Below are positions 8,363 through 16,518 of a DNA stretch of 64,000 bases, in pieces. Position numbers and translations under genes: made by a program. Under the pieces are notes generated by a model. The model ran no database searches. It was not told the DNA's origin and saw only the letters and a list, made by a program, of their open reading frames with translations. Position 1 is the first letter of the stretch. Each line of letters opens with the position of its first letter. This DNA comes from CAYRIY01 sp964424335 (GTDB taxonomy: Bacteria > Bacillota > Limnochordia > DTU080 > RSA5), in assembly GCA_964424335.1 (NCBI GenBank), contig CAYRIY010000003.1, positions 31,366-95,365 of the forward strand, read 5' to 3'.

Positions 8363-8755
8363 TTGACGGATGTGATGCGCGTCGTCGGGCTCGGAATCGT
8401 CGTAAGCGTCCTTCTTACCGTGATTCGAAAGGATATTCCGCCGATTGGCGCGCAAGTTGCGGCGGCGTTCGTCGTGACGGCGCTCTTGATGTTGATGGAG
8501 CCGTTGGCTGGGGTCGTACGAGCTTTTGCGGAGCTCGCCTCAGGCGCGGGGGTGCGCACCGTCTACCTCGCTTTAGTCCTGAAGGCGGTGGCAATCGCCT
8601 TTATCACGTCGGTCGGCGCGGAACTGAGCCGCGACGCCGGGGAAGCGGCGATTGGATCGGTTGTGGAGCTGACGGGCAAGGTGTTCATTTTGCTCCTTGC
8701 AGTTCCGGTGATCGCCGCAATCCTTGATGCCCTGGTGAGCCTGCTGCCGGGGTGA
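8363..8755 (+). CDS. spoIIIAD: Stage III sporulation protein AD
   Basis: SpoIIIAD is a polytopic membrane protein of the SpoIIIA channel; AC and AD are related and may pair. The 130-residue product has about four hydrophobic segments, including VMRVVGLGIVVSVLLTVI, VAAAFVVTALLMLMEPLAG and VFILLLAVPVIAAILDALVSLLPG. The TTG start follows a GAAGAGG stretch. It begins 15 bases after spoIIIAC and 47 bases precede spoIIIAE. Confidence 0.93.
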   Translation: MTDVMRVVGLGIVVSVLLTVIRKDIPPIGAQVAAAFVVTALLMLMEPLAGVVRAFAELASGAGVRTVYLALVLKAVAIAFITSVGAELSRDAGEAAIGSVVELTGKVFILLLAVPVIAAILDALVSLLPG

Positions 8756-8802
8756 AGAGCTCGCTACCGGGGTGAAAATCGAAGAACGGAAGGGAGGGCT
8801 GT

Positions 8803-10038
8803 ATGTCCTTGGATACTCGACGGCGTGTGATCATCCGAGCCGCGGCTCGGGCCTTTCTCATCGGAAGCGTCATTTTGGCGGTCGCCTTAGGCAGTCTGCC
8901 AGGAGCTCTGGCGCAGACCGGATTTGACCGTCTACACCAGTCCCAGACGCCCCTCACGCCCGAGGAGATCGTCTCAAGCCAGATCGAGCAGCTCTCCCTG
9001 GAAGACCTCGACTCCTTTGTCAGGGCGCTCGATCCGAACGTCCGCGAGGCGCTCCCGCCGCTTGATTTGAAGCGGATGATCTTTGAAGGGGAGGGTGTCG
9101 AGTGGGGAGCATTGGGCGCTCGCATCGCCCGCGTCTTTCTGGATGAGGTCTCACTCAACCTGAGCCTCCTTGGTCAACTCATCGTACTCGGGGTTTTTTG
9201 CGCCCTCCTAAAAACGATCGCGTCCAGCACCAGGAGTTCGGAAGTCGCGGGCGTGGCAGTCCTTGTCTCGCTCTTGGCATTGCTTTACCTTGCGCTTTCG
9301 GCCTTTCGTTCGGTGGTCGCCACGGCGTCGGACACCCTGGATCAAATGGTAGGCTTCATGCTCGCCCTCTTGCCGGTTCTGTCGACGATGTTGGCGGCAG
9401 TCGGCGCAGTCTCGACGGCGGCGATCTTTCACCCGCTCCTATATGCGACGGTCACCGGGATCGCCGCGCTCGTGCAAAACGTGCTTTTTCCCCTGGTTTA
9501 CATATCTGCGGCGCTTGCCGTGATCGGCAGTTTGTCCAAAGAGTTTCCAGTAAAGCAGTTTTCAGGCCTCTTGCGCTCGGGCACGGTGCTCATTCTGGGA
9601 TTCGCCTTCGTCGCGTTCTTTGCGGTCGTACAAGCCCGAGGCGCGATCGCGCCGATCGCGGACGGCCTTGCGATGCGTACGGCCAAGTTGCTCACGGGCG
9701 CGTTTATTCCGGTGGTCGGTGGTCGCATCGCCGACGCGCTCGACGTGATCGTCGGCGGCTCCGTCTTGATCAAAAATGCGATCGGTGTATTTGGGATGGG
9801 CGCCATCGTCGTGATCACGGCGTTTCCGATCGCCAAGATTTTCTCGATTTTGACCATTTTCCGCCTTGCAACGGCTTTGGTCGAACCGATCGCAGACGAG
9901 CGGCTCGTGCAGGCGATGGCGGGCCTCTCGGGTAGTCTGACGTTGCTCCTTGCAGGCATGATCACTGCGGCGCTCATGTTTTTCGTCGGGATCACCGTCG
10001 TCGTGGGGGTAGGGAACGCGACGGCGTTCATTCGCTAA
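8803..10038 (+). CDS. spoIIIAE: Stage III sporulation protein AE
   Basis: SpoIIIAE is the large polytopic membrane subunit of the SpoIIIA channel. The 411-residue product has a signal-like N-terminal hydrophobic segment and an extracytoplasmic stretch of about 90 residues. About seven further membrane segments follow, the last being LLLAGMITAALMFFVGITVVVGV. The start ATG follows AAGGGAGGG. Length and topology match the family, and its place between AD and AF is invariant. Confidence 0.95.
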   Translation: MSLDTRRRVIIRAAARAFLIGSVILAVALGSLPGALAQTGFDRLHQSQTPLTPEEIVSSQIEQLSLEDLDSFVRALDPNVREALPPLDLKRMIFEGEGVEWGALGARIARVFLDEVSLNLSLLGQLIVLGVFCALLKTIASSTRSSEVAGVAVLVSLLALLYLALSAFRSVVATASDTLDQMVGFMLALLPVLSTMLAAVGAVSTAAIFHPLLYATVTGIAALVQNVLFPLVYISAALAVIGSLSKEFPVKQFSGLLRSGTVLILGFAFVAFFAVVQARGAIAPIADGLAMRTAKLLTGAFIPVVGGRIADALDVIVGGSVLIKNAIGVFGMGAIVVITAFPIAKIFSILTIFRLATALVEPIADERLVQAMAGLSGSLTLLLAGMITAALMFFVGITVVVGVGNATAFIR

Positions 10039-10083
10039 ATCCTCGCACGGGCCACGTGCGTTGGATGGAGGTCAAGATGGGCA

Positions 10084-10605
10084 GTGGGAGCCTTGGCGGA
10101 CTGGATCGTGCAGCTCGGGTACTTGGTGCTGATTGCCGGCCTTGTCGAGCTGCTCCTACCGAGCAACTCGGCGCGGGGCGCCGTGCGGCTCGTGGTCGGA
10201 CTCGTCGTCATCCTCGCGATCGTTGAGCCTGTCGTGCGGTGGATCGGCGATCCAGGCTCGATCGACCGGCTGTCCCAAAGCGTCATGGTCGAGGACGGCT
10301 CACGCTACATCGAAGCCGGCGTTCGCCTCACCGAAGAGTCGGCCATAGGAGCCTCGGCGGCGTGGGCGCGCAACTTGGAGCGGCAGTTGGCGGCCGTGTC
10401 CGCGCTGGTCGCGGGCGTCCGCGATGTCTCGGTTGAGGTAAAGCTGGACGGCGCCGACGTGACCGGCGTCGAGGTCAATCTCAAGACCGACGAAGGCGCC
10501 TGGGAACGGGGCTCTGCGAGCGTCCACAGGCTGATCGAGAGCTTTCTGCCCGGGATCGACAAGAGCGCGATCGTGATAAACGGATCGGTAGGTGAGCAAA
10601 GGTGA
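10084..10605 (+). CDS. spoIIIAF: Stage III sporulation protein AF
   Basis: SpoIIIAF is a ring-forming channel component with two N-terminal membrane helices and a soluble domain. Here LADWIVQLGYLVLIAGLVELLLP and AVRLVVGLVVILAIVEPVV are the helices. A soluble region with VEVKLDGADVTGVEVNLKT resembles the ring-building fold expected for the family. The GTG at 10084 follows GGAGGT at 10067-10072. Its stop overlaps spoIIIAG by four bases. Confidence 0.92.
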   Translation: MGALADWIVQLGYLVLIAGLVELLLPSNSARGAVRLVVGLVVILAIVEPVVRWIGDPGSIDRLSQSVMVEDGSRYIEAGVRLTEESAIGASAAWARNLERQLAAVSALVAGVRDVSVEVKLDGADVTGVEVNLKTDEGAWERGSASVHRLIESFLPGIDKSAIVINGSVGEQR

Positions 10606-11261
10606 ACCGTTGGTCGGACACATGGAAAGATTGGTGGAAGCGCTCGGGATTGTTTGGGGGGGCCCAGGCTGAGAAGGGTGAGGTCCCCGAGCCCCCCCAA
10701 GCAAACCCGAGCAGACTTCGGTACCTGGCCATTTTGATCTTGATCGGCGTAGGCCTCGTTCTGATCAGCAACCCAAGGGGAGCACCGGACGAGGAGCCCG
10801 CGGTCGGGTCGCCGGCATTCCCGACGAACGGCGGCATCGCCCCCGTGCAATCGAACTACGCCGGGTACGTCGATGAGCTGGAGCGGGAGGTTACGCTCGC
10901 CGTCACGCAGATCGCCGGAGTCGGCAACGTGGTGGTCTTGCTCGTGCCCGCGACCTCGGAGGTCAGCGTATTGGCAGAAGAGGTCACGGAGCGGGAGAGC
11001 GAGTCGACCGACGCCGGTGGAGAGGAGGGGAGTACGCGCTATGAGCGGAGCGTGACTCGCAGGCCGATCACCGTGACCGGAGATGACGGCAGACGGCAGG
11101 ATCCTGTTTTACTCTATACCCAAAAGCCCGAGATCGCCGGCGCTCTCATCGTGGCGGACGGAGCGAGAGATCCTCGGATTCAATACCTCGTCGTGCGGGC
11201 GGTTTCGACCGTGCTCGGCATTCCTCCGCACAAAGTCGAGGTCGTGCCAAAGAAGTCGTAA
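10602..11261 (+). CDS. spoIIIAG: Stage III sporulation protein AG
   Basis: SpoIIIAG forms a large ring in the intermembrane space between mother cell and forespore. The 219-residue protein has a short cytosolic N-terminus, one membrane helix (LRYLAILILIGVGLVLI) near residue 40, and a C-terminal ring-building region (YVDELEREVTLAVTQIAGVGNVVVLLVPAT, later LVVRAVSTVLGIPPHKVEVVPKK). The Glu/Ser/Thr-rich insertion between the two halves is a known family feature. GTG start in a GTGA overlap with spoIIIAF. Confidence 0.94.
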   Translation: MNRWSDTWKDWWKRSGLFGGAQAEKGEVPEPPQANPSRLRYLAILILIGVGLVLISNPRGAPDEEPAVGSPAFPTNGGIAPVQSNYAGYVDELEREVTLAVTQIAGVGNVVVLLVPATSEVSVLAEEVTERESESTDAGGEEGSTRYERSVTRRPITVTGDDGRRQDPVLLYTQKPEIAGALIVADGARDPRIQYLVVRAVSTVLGIPPHKVEVVPKKS

Positions 11262-11294
11262 ATCAATCCAAGGCAGGTGGTGGAGGTGTTCATC

Positions 11295-11993
11295 GTGATT
11301 GGAAAATCGGTGTGGAAGCGTGGAATCCTCATCATCGGACTACTGACCGCGGCAGCCATCTTTTATGTCATGTCGCAGATCCAGGATCCGTCCCGAGAAA
11401 GCACGGGAACGCTTGTGTTCAGCAATCAGTTCATGCCCGGCATCGAACCTGAAAGCACGGCACAGTCGGCGGCTTCCGATCCGATCCAAGCGCCGATCGA
11501 GTCCGCGGACGCAAGCAAGCTTGGGGACCTCGAGGCGATCGCGACGCTTGCTATGACGCCGTCGCCCGAACCGGGCTCCGATGCGCTTTCGGCCTCACTG
11601 CTGGTGGCAGCGGAGCCAGAGCCCTTCGCGAGCGTCGTACGCAGCCCGGGGTTTGACACGTACCGCCTCATGCGTGAACAAAACAGGTCGCGGCAAATCG
11701 AAGCGATCCAAGGAATGCTGCAAGCCGATCGCTTGACCGATGGCGAGCGTCGCGAGCTTCAAAATCAGCTTCTCCAGATGCTTTCCATGCGTGAACTCGA
11801 GGAGCGAGCGGAAGGTCTCTTGGTCGCACGGGGCCTCTCCGACGTGATCGTGATGCTCGGGCGATCGGGCGCGGAGGTTGTCGTCGCAGACGCTTTGGAG
11901 CAGCAAGACGCGGCCCGCATCGGGGATGTCGTCGCTCGCCTTGCAGGCGTTCCACTCGACGCCATCACGATCGTCGACGGGGCGGGCCTATAG
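11295..11993 (+). CDS. spoIIIAH: Stage III sporulation protein AH
   Basis: SpoIIIAH is the mother-cell partner of forespore SpoIIQ and resembles the YscJ/FliF secretion ring proteins. The 232-residue product has an N-terminal membrane helix (RGILIIGLLTAAAIFYVMSQI), a long linker, and a C-terminal domain. The domain starts near FDTYRLMREQNRSRQIEAIQGML and ends in VARLAGVPLDAITIVDGAGL. GTG 11295 is favoured by GGAGGTG at 11282-11288. It closes the spoIIIA operon; the next gene is 254 bases away. Confidence 0.93.
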   Translation: MIGKSVWKRGILIIGLLTAAAIFYVMSQIQDPSRESTGTLVFSNQFMPGIEPESTAQSAASDPIQAPIESADASKLGDLEAIATLAMTPSPEPGSDALSASLLVAAEPEPFASVVRSPGFDTYRLMREQNRSRQIEAIQGMLQADRLTDGERRELQNQLLQMLSMRELEERAEGLLVARGLSDVIVMLGRSGAEVVVADALEQQDAARIGDVVARLAGVPLDAITIVDGAGL

Positions 11994-12071
11994 GTCAAGG
12001 GCGCGTTCATTGCTTATATGAGGCGGCCATGACCCGAAAAAATCGATCTTCGATCTTGGGATCGAAATCCC

Positions 12072-12129
12072 ACCTTGCGCGAGCATCCCTCGGGCGTTTG
12101 TGCCGGCCCGAGGGATGCTCGCGCAAGGT
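12072..12129. repeat. Perfect 24-bp inverted repeat between spoIIIAH and accB
   Basis: Arms at 12072-12095 and 12106-12129 are perfectly complementary over 24 bp with a 10-base loop. A run of U is absent on either side, so it is not a classic intrinsic terminator. It may still end or protect the spoIIIA transcript, or shape the accB leader. An upstream stretch (about 12045-12070) holds shorter palindromes around GATCTTGGGATC. The exact perfection over 24 bp suggests selection or recent origin. Confidence 0.85.
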
Positions 12130-12247
12130 TCGCTTGGTGGGTGCCCGGCCCGTTGAATGGGAAGGAATAACTTACGTCAACACGAACCAGATTACGATAC
12201 GATTCACGCATCGGCGCGAACGTTTGCCGCCGAAAGGGGAACGCTTC

Positions 12248-12718
<471 letters not shown>

Positions 12719-12905
12719 TCTTATCGTCCCCGTGCCTAAGCGCACAAACGTCTATTTGACGCTCCCAGTCGTCTTCATGCGGTCATAGAGGAATGTCTTT
12801 GTGAGCGCCCGATCTTTTCGGCACGGCCGAGCCGCAAGGCGGACGAAAGGCCAAGCGGGCCGGCGTCTCTAGCCCTATTTGGGCATGAGGTGGGCCGCAT
12901 GACAG

Positions 12906-13027
12906 GCGGATTCTCTAAGGAGTCACTCAGCTCGCGGCCCGACTTTGTCGGGCCGGCCAAGCCACGATCGGATGAAAATCCGCGGGGCGTCAAGTGGGGA
13001 CGGCAGCCAATCGGATTTTTAAGAGGA
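12906..13027 (+). promoter_or_regulatory. Leader element copy A, upstream of accC
   Basis: This stretch ends in the accC ribosome-binding site and recurs at 34009-34133 and, shortened, on the minus strand at 48782-48838. It contains hairpin 1 (12936-12943 with 12947-12954, 8 bp, TTT loop) and hairpin 2 (12969-12973 with 12978-12982, closing a GAAA tetraloop). It ends in a conserved tract at 12992-13013. The position points to a cis-acting RNA that could control translation. I do not recognise it as a known riboswitch. The rest of the 12719-13036 gap holds only short unassigned palindromes. Confidence 0.6.
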
Positions 13028-13036
13028 GGACTGTCG

Positions 13037-14380
13037 TTGTTTGAAAAGGTGCTGATCGCCAATAGGGGCGAAATCGCTCTGCGCGTGATCCGGGCATGCA
13101 GAGAACTCGGCATCGAGTCGGTTGCGATTTACTCGGAGGCTGACCGAGATTCACTCCATGTCATGGCCGCAGATGAAGCGATCTGCGTCGGACCGGGCCC
13201 GTCGAGCGGTTCCTACCTCAACATTCCAAACATCATAAGCGCGGCGGTCTTGTCCGGGGCGGACGCAATACATCCCGGTTATGGGTACCTTTCGGAGCGG
13301 GCGCACTTCGCGGAGATTTGCGAAACACACGGCATCAAGTTTATCGGCCCCTCGGTCTTTGCGATCGAGCAGATGGGAGACAAGGTGACGGCAAAGCGGA
13401 CCATGGCTCAAGCAGGGGTCCCCGTCATGCCTGGCAGCCTTGAGCCGGTGGAGTCGGACGATGAGGCGATCGCGCTTGCCGACGAAATCGGTTATCCTGT
13501 CATCGTCAAGGCATCCGCCGGCGGAGGCGGACGAGGCATGAGGCTGGCGAGAAGCCGGACCGAGCTCGAGAGGGTGCTGGGACCGGCTCGGACCGAGGCA
13601 GGCGCGGCGTTTGGCAGCGATGCGGTCTACATCGAGAAGTATCTCGAAGAGCCCCGTCATGTCGAGATTCAGATCTTGGCCGACGAACATGGCAACATCG
13701 TCCACCTCGGCGAGCGCGAGTGTTCGATCCAACGACGCCACCAGAAGCTGATCGAGGAGGCCCCGTCGCCGATCGTGGACAGCGCTTTGCGAGACGCGAT
13801 GGGCAAGGCCGCCGTGCTTGCGGCTCAGGCGGTGGGGTACGCGAACGCGGGGACCGTGGAGTTTCTCGTTGATCGTGAGAAGAATTTTTACTTCCTCGAG
13901 ATGAATACGAGAATCCAGGTCGAGCACCCCGTCACGGAGTGGGTGACAGGCGTCGATCTCGTCAAAGAGCAAATGCGCGTCGCATCAGGGGCCAAGCTGT
14001 CGATGAGGCAAAAGGACATTCGATTGCGAGGGCATGCGATCGAGTGTAGGATCAACGCGGAAGATCCGGAGCGTGGCTTCATGCCCTCGCCGGGGACCGT
14101 ACGATTTTATCACGCTCCCGGTGGGATCGGCGTGCGTGTCGACAGCGCCTTGTACACGGGCTGCGTGGTGCCGCCTTACTACGATTCCATGCTGGCCAAG
14201 CTGATCGTCCATGCAGAGGACAGACAGTCCGCGATCGAAAAGGCTTTGGCCGCGCTTGACGAATTTCGCATCGATGGCATCAATACAAATGTCGCCTACC
14301 TCAAGGAGATCCTCGATCACCCGAAGTTTCGCGAGGGCGAGCTCTCCACCAACTTCATCGATCGCCACATGGCTCGGTAG
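13037..14380 (+). CDS. accC: Biotin carboxylase subunit of acetyl-CoA carboxylase
   Basis: AccC carboxylates AccB-bound biotin with ATP and bicarbonate. The 447-residue product has the usual length. It begins LFEKVLIANRGEIALRVIRACRELGI and has the ATP-grasp Gly-rich loop KASAGGGGRGMRLA, RHVEIQILADEHGNIVHLGERECSIQRRHQKLIEEAPSP, and the active-site FLEMNTRIQVEHPVTE. TTG 13037 is used because GAGGAGG lies at 13023-13029. The longer open frame runs back through leader element A and is not coding. It is separated from accB by 318 bases, so it may have its own control. Confidence 0.96.
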   Translation: MFEKVLIANRGEIALRVIRACRELGIESVAIYSEADRDSLHVMAADEAICVGPGPSSGSYLNIPNIISAAVLSGADAIHPGYGYLSERAHFAEICETHGIKFIGPSVFAIEQMGDKVTAKRTMAQAGVPVMPGSLEPVESDDEAIALADEIGYPVIVKASAGGGGRGMRLARSRTELERVLGPARTEAGAAFGSDAVYIEKYLEEPRHVEIQILADEHGNIVHLGERECSIQRRHQKLIEEAPSPIVDSALRDAMGKAAVLAAQAVGYANAGTVEFLVDREKNFYFLEMNTRIQVEHPVTEWVTGVDLVKEQMRVASGAKLSMRQKDIRLRGHAIECRINAEDPERGFMPSPGTVRFYHAPGGIGVRVDSALYTGCVVPPYYDSMLAKLIVHAEDRQSAIEKALAALDEFRIDGINTNVAYLKEILDHPKFREGELSTNFIDRHMAR

Positions 14381-14428
14381 GCGTGATGAAAGACCAAACA
14401 CTCGGCTGACTCGAAAGGAAGATCGAAC

Positions 14429-14815
14429 GTGGCAGAAAAGAAGGAGCGAACCGAGCTTGGCGACATCCGGATCGCAAACGAAGTCGTCGGTGTGATCGCG
14501 GGCCTCGCCGCGACCGATGTCGACGGTGTCGCCGGCATGAGCGGAGGCATTGCGGGAGGGATTGCGGAGCTCCTTGGCCGCAAAAACCTATCGAAGGGCG
14601 TCAAGGTCGAAGTGGGCGAGGAACAGGCGGCCGTCGACCTGTTCGTCGTGGTGGAATACGGCGTTCGGATTCCCGATATCGCCTGGCACATTCAGGAGAA
14701 CGTAAAGCGAGCGATCGAGACGATGACGGGTCTTGAGGTCGTGGAAGTGAACGTGCACATCCAGGGCGTTCATTTCCCAAGTGAAGAACGGTATGAGGAT
14801 ACCCGCGTCAAATAG
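14429..14815 (+). CDS. Asp23/Gls24 family envelope stress protein
   Basis: Asp23-family proteins are cytosolic proteins that gather at the membrane through AmaP and affect cell-envelope homeostasis. The 128-residue product shows the family core: LGDIRIANEVVGVIAGLAATDVDGVAGMSGG, VKVEVGEEQAAVDLFVVVEYGVRIPDIAWHIQENVKRAIETMTGLEVVEVNVHIQGVHF. The GTG start follows AAAGGAAG. It corresponds to yqhY in Bacillus, downstream of accC. The adjacent AmaP-like gene supports the assignment. Confidence 0.93.
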   Translation: MAEKKERTELGDIRIANEVVGVIAGLAATDVDGVAGMSGGIAGGIAELLGRKNLSKGVKVEVGEEQAAVDLFVVVEYGVRIPDIAWHIQENVKRAIETMTGLEVVEVNVHIQGVHFPSEERYEDTRVK

Positions 14816-14873
14816 TGACGAAATGAAGCGACGGTGACCGAGCAGGTTTGATTTCGCGGCGCCCGGGGAGACG

Positions 14874-15434
14874 ATGCGCATGCCGAGGGATTCACAACAA
14901 CTGAGAATGGTCGATCGCACTGTCCTAACGCTTGCTGCGATCTTTCTCATCCTCTTGTCCGGGCTCGTCCTGGCCCACGGACTCGGTTGGCAAGGGGCAG
15001 GGAGCCTTTTCAACGTCGTGTCCCAACTAGAGGGGCGTTTGCTCGAATCGGTCCTCACCGCGGTCGTCCTACTCCTCGTCGGCCTTCACATATTGTTCTA
15101 CGGAACGCAGCACGAAGACGAAGGCGGCATTCGCCAGGAGACCGAGATCGGTCATGTTCAGATCTCCCTAAGGGCGATCGAATCGCTCGTCCAGCGGACG
15201 GCGAAGGGCGTTCGCGGCATCCGTGACGTCGATGTAAGGGTTCACTCAAGTCCCGAAGGGGTCGCGGTCGCGCTCTCGGTGGTCGCGGTCCCTGAGATCC
15301 CGATTCCGCAAATATCGGAGGAAGTCGGTCACAAAGTCCGCTCACAGGTGCGGGAGTCGCTCGGCATCCCCGTCGACGACGTGGCGATCGAGATCAGGAA
15401 CATCGCAGGCGAAGCCAAAGGCCGAGTCGAGTAA
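14874..15434 (+). CDS. amaP: AmaP-like alkaline shock membrane anchor protein
   Basis: AmaP anchors Asp23 to the membrane. The 186-residue product has two N-terminal membrane helices (RTVLTLAAIFLILLSGLVLAHGLG and LLESVLTAVVLLLVGLHILFYG). They are followed by a soluble domain resembling an Asp23 half (IGHVQISLRAIESLVQRTAKGVRGIRDVDVRVHSS...). This two-helix plus small-domain layout is typical. A GGGGAGAC stretch precedes the ATG. It lies between the Asp23-family gene and a DUF2273 gene, a conserved set. Confidence 0.88.
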   Translation: MRMPRDSQQLRMVDRTVLTLAAIFLILLSGLVLAHGLGWQGAGSLFNVVSQLEGRLLESVLTAVVLLLVGLHILFYGTQHEDEGGIRQETEIGHVQISLRAIESLVQRTAKGVRGIRDVDVRVHSSPEGVAVALSVVAVPEIPIPQISEEVGHKVRSQVRESLGIPVDDVAIEIRNIAGEAKGRVE

Positions 15435-15487
15435 GCGTCAAGCTATTGGTCCGGGAGATTCGGGAACGATAGGGGAGGGAAAAGATC

Positions 15488-15706
15488 ATGAACGGCCTCT
15501 TGTCCGAGTTTTTGGAGTGGCTCTTTCGGCATCGCGGCAAGGTGGTCGGGACCCTCGTCGGCCTGCTCCTAGGGTGGATGATCGTGGCCTATGGCGTGTT
15601 CAAGACGCTTTTTATCGCCGCTTGTCTCATTGGGGGATACATTGTGGGCACGTGGCTCGACGAGGGCCCACCGGGTCGCAGAGGCTTTTCACGTCGCCGT
15701 AGGTAA
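15488..15706 (+). CDS. DUF2273 small membrane protein
   Basis: The 72-residue product has a short amphipathic start and two closely spaced hydrophobic segments (GTLVGLLLGWMIVAYGVF and TLFIAACLIGGYIVGTWL). It ends in a strongly basic tail (RRGFSRRRR). This matches DUF2273 proteins, which accompany Asp23/AmaP. AGGGGAGGG precedes the ATG. A role in the envelope-stress complex is inferred from context; no biochemical function is established to my knowledge. Confidence 0.88.
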   Translation: MNGLLSEFLEWLFRHRGKVVGTLVGLLLGWMIVAYGVFKTLFIAACLIGGYIVGTWLDEGPPGRRGFSRRRR

Positions 15707-15806
15707 GCCGAGTGTGCCCTGATACTCAAAACGCTTTAAGCGAGCGTCTGATACAAATTCGATCGATTCTTGCGATCGATCGCTTGAGAGTAGGTCCGAT
15801 TCTGTC

Positions 15807-16214
15807 GTGAGCAGAAGGTTCGCCCGTGAAGTTGCAGTACGAACACTCTTCCAGGTCGATGTGGGCCGGGCGAATGTCGACCGGGCTTTTCAATACAGCC
15901 TCGAAGGGTACGATCTCGAAGCGAAGGATGTAGCGTTTGCCCGCTCGCTCGTCGACGGCGTGCTCGCCAATTTGAGCGAGATTGACCGCACGATTGCCCG
16001 CTCGGCCGATCACTGGTCGATCGACCGCATGGCCAAGACGGACCGAAACATCCTTAGAATTGCGGTATACGAAATCCTATTCGGCGATGATGTCCCCTCA
16101 AGTGTTGCCGTGAACGAGGCGGTAGAACTGGCCAAGACGTACGGCGACGCAGACTCCGGAAAGTTTGTCAACGGCATCCTTGGGTTTGTTCTACGTGGCG
16201 CTTCCCAGACATAG
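15807..16214 (+). CDS. nusB: Transcription antitermination factor NusB
   Basis: NusB binds boxA RNA with NusE and supports rRNA antitermination. The 135-residue product has the family's helical outline: SRRFAREVAVRTLFQVDVG at the N-terminus, DRMAKTDRNILRIAVYEILFGDDVPSSVAVNEAVELAKTYGDADSGKFVNGILG at the C-terminus. The start is GTG. A palindrome-rich stretch (around 15761-15785) lies in the 100-base gap upstream and may be a regulatory or stop signal. Confidence 0.94.
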   Translation: MSRRFAREVAVRTLFQVDVGRANVDRAFQYSLEGYDLEAKDVAFARSLVDGVLANLSEIDRTIARSADHWSIDRMAKTDRNILRIAVYEILFGDDVPSSVAVNEAVELAKTYGDADSGKFVNGILGFVLRGASQT

Positions 16215-16279
16215 TGATAGGCTACAGCCGTAAATCGCGGCAGTAGCCTCATCAACTCATGTGAAGGGAAGTTGGGAAC

Positions 16280-16438
16280 ATGTGGATCAAACTGGCCATC
16301 GGCGCGATCGTCGGACTCGTCCTCGGCTACTTCTTGGCGCCCGGATATGCGCTCTGGGTGGTCGTGGGCATCGTCGCAGGGTACTTGGTCGAGCTTTTTA
16401 CTCAGCGTCGCAAGTCCAAGCAGAAGGTGCAAGGGTGA
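16280..16438 (+). CDS. 52-residue DUF2273-like membrane protein
   Basis: This ORF begins ATG at 16280 after a GAAGGGAAG stretch and ends at 16438. The product has two hydrophobic segments (LAIGAIVGLVLGYFLAPGY and ALWVVVGIVAGYLVELF) and a basic tail (RRKSKQKVQG). It therefore resembles the DUF2273 protein at 15488 and may be a diverged paralogue. It sits between nusB and xseA, where folD often lies in Bacillus-type operons. Function is unknown. Confidence 0.7.
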   Translation: MWIKLAIGAIVGLVLGYFLAPGYALWVVVGIVAGYLVELFTQRRKSKQKVQG

Positions 16439-16518
16439 TCCCGTAGAAAAGGGATGGCCCCGACCCCCGCCGAATGCAGATTTACCAGCTCGTGTTGAAT
16501 GTCAAAGGCGGGAGTCGC

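Noticed and set aside
12029..12247. Longer accB start through the inverted repeat
   Set aside because: The added 73 residues have no match with the family, and ATG 12248 has a good SD and the standard BCCP start.
13151..13972. 273-residue open frame opposite accC
   Set aside because: accC is certain on the plus strand. The antisense product has no family features and no SD.
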